The translations under genes were made by a program, and so were the position numbers. From positions 1,924,501 to 1,988,500 of the forward strand of contig OX359192.1 in assembly GCA_947172415.1 (NCBI GenBank): DNA of 64,000 bases. Direction: 5' to 3'. Source of the stretch: Chondrosia reniformis (taxonomy: Eukaryota; Porifera; Demospongiae; Chondrillida; Chondrillidae). The notes beneath the pieces were generated by a model, which searched no databases, was not told the DNA's origin, and was given only the letters and a program-made list of their open reading frames with translations. The stretch's first letter is position 1. The number at the start of each line of letters is the position of its first letter. Below are positions 22,556 through 35,300 of this stretch, in pieces.

Positions 22556-25500
22556 ATGTCGAGCTTTGAAAATTGGCTACTTAGAGAGTTGCCCAAACTC
22601 TTTAGAGAAGCTAGTTTAGATTTAGAAGAAGATGGAATGAAGTGAGAGATAAATTGTTTTCTATATTATTCGTTTTGGCGTTTACGACAAACGTAGTTAA
22701 ATGCACGTAAATTGCCAGACTGTCGGACTAGTAGTGCAATTCACTTTAGTGAGCTTTATTTGTTCTGAGGAACTCGTTACCCAATGGCTGCTCTACAGTG
22801 TCCTAGAATGTAGAAGTTCCGCCTGTGCACGAGGGATCATTACAAAAAGCCTGTAGTACTAAAATTGGTGAAAAGTGCTTTTGTAGATACTTTGATATCT
22901 ATAGCACTCTTAAGGTACTTAGTGCTAGCACTATGATTGTAACCACTACTCTAAGATATATAGCAATCTCAACTCAATCATCCATGAAGTACACTTTGTA
23001 TTGCAATAGAATTGAATTACTCATTTTACTTGAGGATGTTACTAGCTTAAAAGCTACTATCAAGGCATCCAAGACAGAACAAATATAATAGACACAATGG
23101 TAATACAGAATAGACTGTTAAAACAAGACAATAAATTTATACATCACTGAAACATTAATAAACGTAGAAAGAAAATTGTGATTGTATAAATAATTACTTT
23201 CCTATGTACGTGCTATGCCTACTCTGTAATAAATTAAAAAGTCTATATAAGGAACTAAACCTGGCAAGAGCTTGGGATGAAGATACAGGAGTCTTCTCTT
23301 TTGCTCCATGTATAATGCATGCATGCTTTTATAATATGCATGTTTAATGCACAATACCTCCCTTACATGTCATCTTTGTTGTTTGTTTGTTCAGGTATAT
23401 TCTCTCAATGGACTCGGTAGAGGAAGTCAGTGATTATCTTACTGATATAGTTGGAGAGAATCTGCCACACTTAAAGAAATTCTTACCCCAGCTACATTAC
23501 AGGTGGCAGAGGTCTACTAATTCCTATATACCTAGCACTGATTGTCCTCCTTTGCCCTCAAAAGTGAAGGGAGAAGAACCAAAATATCAAGGTTAGTGCG
23601 CATTACTCATTACACCAAACCAGCCAGGTGACCAAAGATATGGCTGAGGAACTGAAGTCCTATTAAATGGCATCCAGTGATCACCTCCCTGTCAGCCAAG
23701 AGGGGAAATCATCAAAGAACCACAGACAGCTAATTTGCCCTCTCTAGGTCTCATCAGTTTGGTACACTTTTGTGGTGAATTTGGATGACTGCCATCAACT
23801 TTTAATTCATCACAAATGCAACACTTGCTGTTCTTCTTGCAGCTGAACCAGCCATGAAAAGTGAAGAGCCGTGTTCCAGAGAGACAACTGAACTACCAGG
23901 TGTTTACCTCAAGCCTAAACTTGATGACCTTGCCTATTTTCAACCTTCAGGACATGCCAAAAAGGAACAAAAGGTATTATTCAATTCTTTTTTTTGTGTT
24001 TCTGTTGTAGAAATCTTGCCATTTGCAGTTCAAACACTATTTTCTGGGTCAAGGTTCCTGTCATTTCAGATCTCTCAGTCTCCTTCACTTTCCTATTGAC
24101 TGAACTTCCTTGTTTGTTTTCAACCCTCAATAGGCCCATTCAACTTGTGATCAGTCTTTGGTTATGTACAGCAGTATAGAGTTGTTAGCATTGTACCTCG
24201 TCTCAGCCCTTACACCTTCAGCTATGCTTTGAAATATGGTTTTACACCAGCCCACACAAGGAATACTCTCAGTGACACCTTAGTATCTGTTGTTCCTGAC
24301 AGGTGTCTATATCTCCATTGTTTGTGTGTTATAAAGTTGACAGTTTATGACATTATATTTTTATACAAGGAAATTCATTTTTTCATTATTGCTCTGATGG
24401 GGGCTTCCTTGTTGAATGCTCATTGGCCAGAATAACTTAATTAAGAGCCTCAGTTTACTTATTATCGCTATGCCTATATACATTTATTTAGTTTGGATAA
24501 ATTAAGTTTACATTGACTGTCTTTGGCATTCTGTTTTCACCTTCAAAATTCAACTCTAAGATTTATTGAGATTCAGCAACCAGAATTAGCACTTTGAGTA
24601 ACATAATGGATTTCCTTTTTGTAGAATGTCTTTTTACATTCACTATTTGTGTATGTATGTGCAAACCATAATGGTTGTATAATGTGAATAATATTACTTT
24701 TCGTGAAATTCATTTCCAACTGACCGCTGTATGTATGTACGTACATGTGTGTTTATTGAGAATTGAGAGGTATGAGAACTTCAGGTGATGAGGCGTGATG
24801 TTGTGATGAATTAGTAAATTGAATCTGTATTGTTCTGCGTGTATGGGAATCATGGCAGCGTGACAAGTATGTACATACACAGATAACATGAAAACAGCAC
24901 ATGTTACGTGTAGTACTAATACAAACATACAAAGGTGCTGCTCTTTCTGTAAAGCAATTTATAAAGCTTGTCATGTCTGTATGCTTGATAAAGATTTTAC
25001 TACAACCATTTCAATGTAGACAGGGACTGGAGATCAATGATATCTTGGTATGGTTTCGTTTAGAGAAACTTTTTTCAAAGAGGGGCACAACTATGCTATG
25101 CTGAAATAAGGGAAGGGGCAAGAATTTTGGTGGCACTTTGGTGTTTTCCCTGATTAAGGGTGTTTCCCCTGATTAAGGGTGTTTCCCCTGATTAAGGCTC
25201 AGACAGACATGCCCTTCTTGCTAGAATAATATTATTGCCAAATCTCAGCAGCATTTTTGACACCTTCCTTACTCAAATTAAGAGACCAAAATTGTCCTTG
25301 GCTCTCTGTGCTAAATCTAAGGATCTTATATACACAATGTTGGCGCCAAAAGCTGAATTAGGTTGCACTCTCATCAGTTATATAATAATCATGCAGTACA
25401 TGTGTAGTACTATATTGTGTGATTCATGTACATTGTAGTTAAAATGTATTAATTTGTTGACACACAGATTCACAGGCCTCCTCCTGGATTTTCAGGTGTC

Positions 25501-28500
25501 AAATCTACCATGGAATCACACGAAGGTGAAATATTTATTGCAGTAATCTATATACTAAATAGAATTCTGTATGTGTTAACCTTGGACGTACATATGTTTT
25601 TTTAAATAGAGCATTTTCTCGTTATCTCAGATGCTTCTCAAAAGTCACTTTCTAGCAAAAAGCGTAGTTTTGTGACCCTAACATCAACTGAAGGCAAGGC
25701 TCGCATGACTATGCAGTTTCCTGGACGCCATCCTTGCGAATGTCTTGCTCAAAAGCATTCACTTATAAACAACTGTTTAGAATGTGGCAGAATTGTGTGT
25801 GTCCAGGTAAGACCTGCTGTTATTTGTGAAGTCATTCATAAACAGACTTCAACTGTAAGAGCTATTGTTGTTTGTGAAATCATTCGTAAACAGACTTCAA
25901 CTGTAAGACCTACTGTTTTATAATGATCTGGAAACTCCACTAGCCTAAAAAATATCACAGGACGATGTCGAGGTCACTTAATTCAGACGTTTTGGCCCAA
26001 TCCTGGGCCCTCATCAGTGAAAAAGATAATGTTACAAAAAACGCAGGTGTTTATATATACATGAATGTCGGGAATTGGTGACAAGGGATGAGGAGAGGAA
26101 GGGAATGATAGTAATAATGATAATAGAATAGTAATAAATGTCAAAACATGCACGTGTTTCCTGATGTCAGAAGTAATGATGTAGTCAGACTGCAGCAGAT
26201 CTCCGATTGCAAATTAAGGGGTTGTACTCAGCTGGCAAGGCAAGACCTACTGTTGTTGTGAAGTCATTCGTAAACAGACTTCAACTGTAAGAGCTGCTGT
26301 TTCACTGAAGTGAACTTGTACATGGTATTTTGACAAAGCAGTCGAGTAAGACTGAAAGTTTAGGTGTACCATTTGTGGATCTGAAAGTGATTTATTCGTA
26401 GACCGACACCCGTGGTAATCATTCATCTCATTTGTTAGCCACTCTATGTTATCCCAATCAATACTCCAAGTCAGCTTGTAGAGGGTTAATTTTACTGTTC
26501 ACAGGAAGGTTCTGGTCCCTGTATCACATGTGGTTCATTTGTGTGTACGAAGGAGGAGCAAGCACTTTTAGCTCGTGATTCAAAAAAAGTGAATAAATTG
26601 AGGGAAAATATCATGAAAAAATATCAAATTGAGGTTAGCTCAACAAGAGTAGCTCATCGATCATGTTCACTAACAAAACTTTTGAATGATGATAACAATC
26701 ATCAATATTAAAGATCTTAAATTCCCTGATTTTTTCTATAACGTCTGTGGTTAAACTGCATGTGCTACTGTTTTTAGCTGAATTCATTGAGTTAATTACA
26801 CAATTGTTAGTGACATGTACACTCATGTGTGTAATTATATTCATAGGTTCCGTCTGCAGCACCAAAGGGTAAAGGTAGGAATAGTGAGGAGCAGTGGGAT
26901 AAAGCATTGCAACACAAAGAAAAGCTGTTAGAGTTTGATCAAACAAGGTGAGGTGTCTAAGTTTTCACTGTCTGCGTCCTGTTAAGAGGACTTCAGCTTT
27001 GAGCAAGAATATTGTGTGATTACCTGAGGTTAAATTGTTGCATGAAGCTTGTCCATCAGTGGTTTAATACAAATGGTTGTAGTTTAGTACATCAGTGGTT
27101 TAATACAAATGGTTATCGTTTAGTACATCAGTGGTTTAATACAAATGGTTGTAGTTTAGTACATCAGTGGTTTAATACAAATGGTTATCGTTTAGTACAT
27201 CAGTGGTTTAATACAAATGGTTGTAGTTTAGTACATCAGTGGTTTAATACAAATGGTTATCGTTTAGTACATCAGTGGTTTAATACAAATGGTTGTGGTT
27301 TAGTACATCAGTGGTTTAATACAAATGGTTGTGGTTTAGTACATCAGTGGTTTAATACAAATGATTGTGGTTTAGTACATCAGTGGTTTAATACAAATGG
27401 TTGTGGTTTAACTATCAACTAACAAGTGTGCTGTCAACTCTAATGATTGGTAGCTGCTACAGTAGTAACACTAATAATAAATGGCTATATATGTACATAT
27501 ATATGGCATGTTCAATTGCAGCACAAAACGAACAAAAGTGATTGATGATGAAGCAGACTTTTTTGTTACTACTCAGTGGATGTCCAAGGAAGAGAAGGAG
27601 GCCATTGAGCAGAGAGAAAACAGTTTGAGGGAAACAAAGTTTGCTTCTCGTTTTGGCTTAGCAAGAAAAGTAACCTTTGATTTCGCTGGAAGAAGAATAA
27701 CTGAAGACAAACAGAAAATTGGTCAGAAAGTACTGTATGTGTGTAGATCTTCATGATCATGTGTTTATGTGTGTGTAGATCTTCATGATCATGTGTTTAT
27801 GTGTGTGTAGATCTTCATGATGAGAAGCATGTGTTTATGTGTGTGTAGATCTTCATGATGAGGAGCATGTGTTTATGTGTGTGTAGATCTTCATGATGAG
27901 AAGCATGTGTTTATGTGTGTGTAGATCTTCATGATGAGAAGCATGTGTTTATGTGTGTGTAGATCTTCATGATGAGAAGCATGTGTTTATGTGTGTGTAG
28001 ATCTTCATGATGAGGAGCATGTGTTTATGTGTGTGTAGATCTTCATGATGAGAAGCATGTGTTTATGTGTGTGTAGATCTTCATGATGAGAAGCATGTGT
28101 TTATGTGTGTGTAGATCTTCATGATGAGAAACATGTGTTTATGTGTGTGTAGATCTTCATGATGAGAAGCATGTTGCTGACATAGTGAACAAGTATAAGC
28201 ACTCACACACACATCCTAGAGATGTTGCAATAGGATCCATTCCCAAGTATACTTCAGACAGCTATGTTCACCCTGCAGTTCACATGCCACCCCCAATGGT
28301 AGGATTGATCAATCTGTACACTGAGTGTTTACTTAAAGGTATGGTATACGTATTATACATTTTATCCATATAGTACACTTCACTTGAGGAGAGAGGCAAT
28401 GAAAAAGTACTCCAATCTAATGGTAGCTCAAGTAAAACAAAGTTGAAGATAAGAATACAAGACAGTGCTTTACAAGAAATGAGAGATGAAGGTATGCATG

Positions 28501-30247
28501 CATTTTTATCTAAGCAAGATTACTGTCAAGTATATACATAAGTGGTTTAATACAAATGGTTGTGGTTTAGTACATAAGTGGTTTAATACAAATGGTTGTG
28601 GTTTAGTACATAAGTGGCAAAATAGTTAATCGTTAGTCTTTAAGCAGCTTGCAGTTGACTACGTATTTTCTGATAAAAGTGAAAAGTTAGAAGTTATTAT
28701 TGTTGCCTTTTTATGACGTGTATTGTACTTGTATTTCAGGTAGATGTCTGAGTATGCACCAACCGTGGGCATCCCTTTTGGTATACGGAATTAAGAGGTA
28801 CATAATTATGTATGTAATTGATTGGAGTTGTCCATCAGCGAATATCTGTGATGTTGTAATTTCAGTATATCTTTGCTTCATTTGGCAGTAATGTTATTGT
28901 TGGAAGGACTGAATACTTACTGTTATATAAGCGTAATTATTGATTAAGGTTTAGCATCCAGGGTGATACATGTTTTAAAGGTATAACAGCAATACTAGAT
29001 GTACCCACGTATGCATATGTAGGTAGGTACGTATATACGTACATGTCTTGCTGCCTTGATTCAATGTTTAATAATTAGTAAATAAGTATATTGCCTTTGA
29101 AAGGCAATAATTTGTAAGGAAGCCTTCATTGTATATGTTACTGTACACACTTTACCGTTCTGCGTTGTGCCTTAGAGTGGAAGGCAGAACGTGGTACTCT
29201 CCTCACAGAGGACGCTTGTGGATTGCTTCAGCCAGTCATATACCAACTCAAGCAGAAATTGATCAAGTGGAGCAATTCTACCAGCGTCTCTATGAAGGTG
29301 ACACATTTGGTCCTAGAAAGTGGATGATATACTGTTGTTGATAAACAATGCACTTAATTACAATAATAGAATATATACGTATGTCAAGGACTCACAAAAG
29401 ATCAAGAAGAAGACAAAGATTGGTCACTGATGAAGGGTGGAATTCCCAGAAACACCTGTCTGGCAACAGTGGAGAAGAAGGAAGCTTTTATCCTCACACA
29501 AAGCTCTCATAGTTCCCGTGACATATAAAAAATGGTCTATTAGATTATTCATCAATCTAGATTGTACATGTACTATTAATTAATTAGAGATTATCAGATT
29601 GAATAAATGCTAGATGGCGATGACTAATCCAGTGGCATCATCTACACCAAGCCTGATTCGCAATCCACTTTAATCTTGATCCTCATATGTACAGTATGTA
29701 CTGATGTTTACTTGAAGGATGTCTGATGTTTTGGTTTTTGTTAACTTCCTTTGTATTTCCTTGTAGATGTTAGCTTTCCTGTAGACTATCCCATAGGTGA
29801 ATTATTAGGTGCAGTTGATGTAATAGATTGTCTTACTCAAGAAGACTTTAGAAGTAGTGAAGTGAGCTTAACCATAAGGAATTTCCTCCTTGTTAACTCC
29901 ATGAGTTCAGCAAATTTGAAGTACTAAAGTTGTAGCTGCTGTAGACAAAACCTTATTGCATACAAGATTGTATTTACAAGTCTCTTTTGTCAATTGTACG
30001 CAGTATCAAAGTGAAGAATCACAGTCTCCATATCTCTTTATAACAACTAATCCACAATACCTTCCAAGCTCATTCTCTGTTAAGGGCAAACACAAAATAT
30101 GTAAGTAAACTATTCAGTGTAGGTTTCTCCTTTAAGAGCTTCTAACAGCCAAACGTGTTTTCTGTAGGGCAACTCCCACAAGAACTACATCAAAAAGCAC
30201 GAAGGACGCTAAGAAAATCTATGCATGCAATTACAGAATCTTGTTAA
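22556..30247 (+). CDS. TRIP4: Activating signal cointegrator 1 (TRIP4/ASC-1), 597 aa, 15 exons
   Basis: TRIP4 is the scaffold of the ASC-1 coactivator/ribosome-rescue complex with ASCC1-3. Exons: 22556-22641, 23395-23591, 23843-23973, 25468-25525, 25631-25806, 26505-26633, 26847-26947, 27522-27721, 28153-28298, 28374-28491, 28740-28797, 29176-29297, 29767-29861, 30004-30100, 30168-30247. All phases agree; 597 residues against 581 in human. An N-terminal helical region (MDSVEEVSDYLTDIV) is followed by the C2HC5 zinc finger (PGRHPCECLAQKH, CLECGRIVCVQ, GPCITCGSFVC). A conserved linker follows (VIDDEAD, KVTFDFAGRRI), then the ASCH domain (GRCLSMHQPWASLLVYGIKR, RTWYSPHRGRLWIA). The start MSSFENWLLRELPKLF has the family's amphipathic N-terminus. 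The acceptor at 28153 lies in the last unit of a tandem repeat. An alternative acceptor at 25610 would add seven residues. Confidence 0.95.
23198..23302 (+). mobile_element. Dispersed element fragment, copy 6
   Basis: Left part only ('gctatgcctactctgtaata' to 'gatacaggagtcttctct'), same subfamily as copies 2 and 5. It lies in TRIP4 intron 1. Confidence 0.65.
23974..25467 (+). other. TRIP4 intron 3 (1.5 kb)
   Basis: No further conserved TRIP4 exon is recognised here. It holds a 19-bp repeat ('ttaagggtgtttcccctga', 3 copies, 25143-25197). At about 25295-25340 there is a short piece of the far right end of the dispersed element ('ctctctgtgctaaatctaag'). Confidence 0.6.
25801..26301. repeat. ~53-bp repeat starting at a TRIP4 splice donor, split by an insertion
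   Basis: Units start right at the donor (25807) and repeat 'gtaagacctgctgtt' and 'aaacagacttcaactgtaag' two to three times to 25921. The repeat resumes at 26245-26301. The 25930-26240 block is an insertion. Its minus strand holds CTGATGA at 26017-26011 with a GGCCC/GGGCC stem and AAAACGTC, a hammerhead-like motif lacking the core G12. Confidence 0.75.
27045..27418. repeat. 36-bp tandem repeat, ~10 copies, TRIP4 intron
   Basis: The unit contains 'agtacatcagtggtttaata' and alternates two variants (ggttgtagt, ggttatcgt), a 72-bp higher-order unit. The frame is open because 36 is a multiple of three. No splice sites join it to TRIP4, so it is not an exon. The same unit reappears at 28538-28612. 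Confidence 0.92.
27740..28170. repeat. 38-bp tandem repeat containing a 3' splice site, ~11 copies
   Basis: Each unit carries 'ttatgtgtgtgtag' followed by 'atcttcatgatgagaagcat', which is the end of the TRIP4 intron plus the first bases of exon 28153-28298. The first two units are 32 bp. Upstream acceptors would lead into an in-frame TAG at the unit's end. Confidence 0.93.
28538..28612. repeat. 36-bp repeat, two further units
   Basis: Two units of the 27045-27418 repeat ('aagtggtttaatacaaatgg') lie in a different TRIP4 intron, separated by three exons. This points to copying between introns. Confidence 0.85.
29384..29551 (-). mobile_element. Dispersed element, copy 7 (diverged)
   Basis: Inverted copy in a TRIP4 intron. 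The hammerhead motif reads on the plus strand at 29422-29466: GGTCA, CTGATGA 29427-29433, GAAA, then CCTGTC, with TGGC as the stem I partner. The part left of 'ctcatcca' is eroded. Confidence 0.72.
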
Positions 30248-30580
30248 TGTATTAGAAATGGTTGGTTTACCTTTTGAGCTGTTTCATGGTGTAATTCCCA
30301 TATGTACATATGTACAGTACCTATACATTAGCTTCTCATGCTGGGTTCTCATGATACCCCGCATAAGGTTTGGAATAAAAGGGAAATAATTAAGGGTTAT
30401 AGTCTTGACATCTCCACTGCATATCAACAAGTTATTCTCTACTATACACTCACCTATCTACGCATATGTACAACAGTTCCATCTAATTGTTGATGGTCTG
30501 TGTCAATAATACTGCACATATGATAACATACATACATGACTGCATGGGTAACTAGCACACTTTATGTTGCATATACGTAC

Positions 30581-30852
30581 ATGAAAAATCTAAGATACCA
30601 TTTTCCTACATGCTATTCCTATTCTGTAAAAAGAGCCTATAGGGGAACTAAACCTAAAGAGAGCTTTAGATGAAGATACAGTAGTCTTTTCTTCCTTCTT
30701 TTCCCTTCTTTCATCTTCTTCTCCACTGGGTCAGACAGCCGTTTCTGGGAATTCCACCCTTCATCAGTGATCCTGAGAGTCTTTGTCTTTTTCTTTATCT
30801 TGATCTTCTGTGAATCCTTGGCTCTCTATGCTAAATCTAGGGGCCTTATATA
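30581..30852 (+). mobile_element. Dispersed element, copy 8 (longest form)
   Basis: The copy runs from 'atgaaaaatctaagatacca' past 'cttctgtgaatcc' to 'ctctatgctaaatctagggg', so the complete element is about 270 bp. The minus-strand hammerhead motif is at 30728-30773. Confidence 0.82.
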
Positions 30853-31013
30853 CACTATTGCATGCATATGTATACAATATTCATCTATACGTGAATAATG
30901 ACTGGGTGGAGACTGTGATGCATACTATGGGATTTGTCATCTACCCACATACGTACATCTATATCTGCATATACAAAATCTCTTGCTTGCATAATATAAG
31001 GATCATATATACC

Positions 31014-31138
31014 TGAAAAATCTAATACACCATTTTCCTACATGCTGTGCCTATTCTGTAAAAAAGCCTATAGGGAACTAACTTTGAGAGAGCTTTGGAT
31101 GAAGATACAGGATTGAGTCTTTTCTTTCTTCTTTTCCT
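31014..31138 (+). mobile_element. Dispersed element fragment, copy 9
   Basis: Left half only, with 'gaaaaatctaatacacc' in place of 'gaaaaatctaagatacc'. It ends in the pyrimidine tract before the hammerhead region. Confidence 0.7.
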
Positions 31139-32056
31139 CATGGAAGGTTCCTAAGACCAGTTCAACAAAAACAAGTTGTCTCATGCAGTGGGTATAATAG
31201 TTCAATCTCATTCTTCCTATCAACTCTAGATCTGGTGTATATAATCCAGTGGTAATGCAATACTATTATGCTTTAATTTAGAATTTCACTAGGCATGTAA
31301 TTTATTTATTTTTATTTGACACCTTGATCATATCTAGAACTCTTTAATTGGAAGATAGAATTAAATCAATGTACACTTTAATTCTAAAGGCCATGCAGCA
31401 TACTTTGATATAATATACCTTAAATTCTTTGATCCAATGATATACATACGTATATGCTGGATAACTATATGTCTATAATTTGCATGCCCAATGCATGCAA
31501 GTGTATACTGAACATTGACAGCCAACTTTGATACCTTTCCTCACAGATGTTTGCAGTTTTTAGATGTCAAAATACTGTATCAGATCTAGAGAGTATGGCA
31601 GTACACCACTTCTGTATGGTTATCCTTGTCACATGATCCCTTTCTTGTTTTGCTACTTTTTGCAGATTTGTTAGTGACTGTTGGAAGCACTGCCATCCCT
31701 ACTTCTAATTTCATTTTTAAATGTTTTTATTTATCTACGTATATACGTATATATATGTTGAAGCTTATTTGAAATCATTAGGAATACAACTTATACAACA
31801 ACAAAGCAGACAGAAATAGTTCTAATGAAAATACAAGAAAAAGACAGTTAACCAACTGATGTGATGAAAATCAAAAATATGCATGCAGTCTTGCAATCAA
31901 TGTTTCTATGTTGATAATGCAAATCAATTGAATACCAGTACTATATTTGAGTTTGTATTTTATGCTTAAGGTCACCTTCTAGTTGCGTTACTACCTTGCA
32001 ACTGTAAGATAGGATTTAAGCCAGCTATATGGAGACAAAGATATACATATGTAAAC

Positions 32057-32255
32057 TGTATCCTCATCCAAAGTACTCACTAGGTTTAGTTCCCTATAGG
32101 CCCTTTATTCTAAAGTAGATGTAAGCATGTAAAATCTAATACACCATTTTCCTACATGCATTTGATTCGCAATATACACTATGCATGTATAGTATTGCAG
32201 GTATACATAATATGAATTGTATCCTCGTCCAAAGCTGTATAGGTTTCCCTATGTA
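32057..32255 (-). mobile_element. Dispersed element fragment, copy 10
   Basis: 32057-32160 matches the left half in inverted orientation. 32218-32255 repeats 'gtatcctcgtccaaagct', suggesting two nested or broken fragments. Confidence 0.55.
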
Positions 32256-32382
32256 ATAAATCCAGGAAAGTATTTTTCTTAGCCTCACAATTGATGTCTC
32301 TAGGAAAATTGTGTTGTAGATTATTTATGCATTAAAAAGTAAACAATAGGAACATTCTTAGTTAGTACCTCTACTAGTTATG

Positions 32383-35300
32383 CTATGCACGTAGATTAAA
32401 CTTACAAGGGTCTAGTATGCCTGCAGTGGCAGCAGCAAATCCTTGAGGGATCTGAGGAAAGAATGGGACTTGCAGGCCAGTCAAGGTAACTTCCTGGTTT
32501 GCCTGTTGCTGGAGTGCTGCTGCCTGTGCTTGTGCCTGTGCTTGTAGCTGGTGCTGTCTCTGTGCTGCTGCTGCGGTTTGCTGAGTGTGCTGGGACTGAG
32601 TCTGCTGTTGAGCATGTTGTTGTTGTTGTTGTTGTTGTTGTTGCTGTTGTTGTTGATGATGCAGTAACTGCTGATACATAGCCAGAGTGTCTCCAGTTGT
32701 TCCTGTCTGCTGCTGTTGTTGCTGTTGCAGGAACTGGTACATTTGCTGCTGAAAGGCCATCATGTCGTGCTGAGACATTTGCTGTTGACTGCCCCTCTGC
32801 AAGAGTTCCAGTTGCAGTCTCATCAACTCGTCTTGGTTGGTAGCCATTGGTATCATTCCCATTTGAAATGCAAACGGTTGTGCCATCAACTGCTGTGATA
32901 ATAGCTGTTGCTGCTGTTCAGCTAGCTTTTGCTGTGCCTGTGACTGCTTCACCTTTTCCTGTGAAGGGCTATTACCCACTGTTGGTGCAGACCTAGTCAC
33001 CGAGTTATCTTGTCCTCTCTGCTGCTGCTGTTGTTGTTGTTGTTGCTGTTGTTGTTGTTGTTGAAGTTGCAAGAGGTTAGGATACATGTAAGAGAGTGCA
33101 GTCTGACCGTCCTTTCCAGCGTTCATTGTTTGCATCATTTGGAGAGGGAATTGTATGCTTTTTCCTGTGACGCCCGCCTGTTCTTGTCCCCGATGTAGAC
33201 TACTATTATTACTTGAACTGCTACTTTGATGCGCACGTAGCTTACTAACGTCTGCAACAGAGACAGTTGTTACTACTGGAACTTCAACTTTTGGCCTCTC
33301 AGCCTTCTGCTGGTCTACTGTGTTAAGTGTCATGGCTTGATTAGCAATTGGCCACATATTATGTCCTCCCGCAGCTGAAATAAGTGGAATTGGAAAGGAA
33401 GCCTGGGATGTTGAAGCTAGGGCTGGATAAATAAATGGCATTCCTCCATACATACCGCTTACGTCAAATGCTTGCTGATTACTTGCTACCATTTGTTGTG
33501 GCAATTTTTCCTTTGATTCAGTTGGAGATCTAGTGGATTGGCTTTGAGCTCTTTGTCGCCTGTGAGAATGACTTATGTTAGGCTGTTCCATTTTGGCCTC
33601 TCTCCTAGAATCCTTTGATTCATGTGATGTTGACAATCCTTGAGAGAGAGGAATATGGCTACCGAGCGACTGCTGAGCATGCCCCACTGATGTTGGCTTT
33701 GGAGTATGTACAGTTGGCAAGGGAGAAGCTGGTGACCTTTGTTCCTTTTTCATACTTGTCAGTACAGATGTTGCTCCGTGCTTAACTTTGGGCTGATCTG
33801 ATGCGTGAACTCCTGGAGAGTGGTACGAGGAGTGTGAAGCATGGTGACTACCCACGCTGTGATGATGTGACTGTGCAGAATGAAGATCCATCTCCTGCTT
33901 AATCCTCTTTTCATATCCGTGCTGATGCTGATGACGTTGCCCAGAATGTAGGTGATGTGGTGACATGTTCTTTTCCGAAGAGGAAACTTGTTTGAGACCT
34001 TGAGACGAGGGGAGGGAGATTGGGTCACCTTTACTTTGCTTCTTCTTTTGATTCTCGTACGAGAGTATCTGCCATTCCTCGGGAATTGGCATGTTGGGGT
34101 AGTATACAAATCCAGGCATATTGCTGGACTGAAGATTAGAGGATGGCCGTTGTTGTGCCTGGGAAACACCCTCCCCACTTCCCACAGAGGGAGGCCTATG
34201 ATTCTGATGACCTCCACTACTTCCTACACTTTCAGGACTGCGAGGCTTTTTTGCTGTTGGAATAGCAATAGTTTCCCTTGAAGGTCGTTTCTTTCTACTT
34301 TGAGACGATGTTAACAAACTGTGTCCAGTTGATGTGATAGGGGAAGGAGTCGTGGCAACAGTACTGGTGTTCATTTGGTAGTGCTGTTTGTAAACATCAG
34401 GACCTATTTTAGGGCTATTGGTATCTCTGTCTGGAATTCTTGGAATTGATGCTGCTTTTGGGGGTAGATGGTGAGAATGACCTGAATGCTCCCCATTGTA
34501 GTCTGATTTTGTGTCTTCTTTGATAGTAGATTGGACCACTGATCCATGAGAAGCTGCATGAGACTGGTCTTGAGGTTGATGTACACTGTGATGAAGCCTT
34601 TGCTGGTGACTCAAGCTACCTGATTCCGGATGTCTTGGCCTGTGTGAAACTTTGCTTGGTGTAATGGATGGCTGAACATTAAATGTAGGTGCCAACATCT
34701 TCTTTCGTCCATCACTGCCAATGGTGGTTTTATCCATACCACTGACAACTGGGACGGCCACAGGGGAAGTCCCATGAGGTATCTCATTTGTTTCTGGCCT
34801 TTTCTTTGTGTATTTTCTTTTCCTCATGTGTGAATAACTCTCTCCTAAGGGTCCGGAGCCGGAGCTATCGCTTGTATCTCCACCTTGTTGAACTGAAGAG
34901 TTCAGGCTGTTAGAGTTTGGCATACTATAACCAACTGTAGCTTTTCCTGAAGTCTTTGATACGATGTGCTCACCAAGGTTACCATCAGCTGGATAGGTGG
35001 TAGGGACTTGGGCTGTTACATGATCAGGTGAAGCTGTGAGAGTAGACGATGAATCTCTGTCATCCTCTTTTGGAAATCCATCTGACCTGTGCTTGCTTCC
35101 GTGTCTCTTGTCCCTCTCCGAAGCAGCTACATTAACAAGTGTGTTCAAGTTTGATAACATGGTTTCTTCTTCTTGTATACCCTTCTTGTGGCCAGGAGGA
35201 TGCAGTGAAGATGGCTTTTTTCTCTCATCAGGAAATGTATCTTTTGAACTGAGTGACTGCTGAGATGGTGGAAAGGGCTGCGGAGCCATTTTAGGCTCAA

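Larger units (their letters stand above)
30248..32382. other. Intergenic region between TRIP4 and the ZNF608/609-like gene
   Basis: Two convergent genes flank this 2.1 kb. A possible TRIP4 poly(A) signal AATAAA lies at 30374-30379. The rest holds three dispersed-element copies (30581, 31014, 32057) and AT-rich sequence. No gene was recognised. Confidence 0.7.

Noticed and set aside
27012..27422. Plus-strand ORF of 136 codons (LVHQWFNTNG repeats)
   Set aside because: The 36-bp intronic repeat is open because its unit is a multiple of three. No splice signals or phase link it to TRIP4, and TRIP4 is complete without it.
33988..34281. Plus-strand and shifted-frame ORFs inside 32.4-35.8 kb
   Set aside because: They are shadows of the 3.4-kb last exon of the ZNF608/609-like gene; polyglutamine codons give open leucine or valine runs in other frames.
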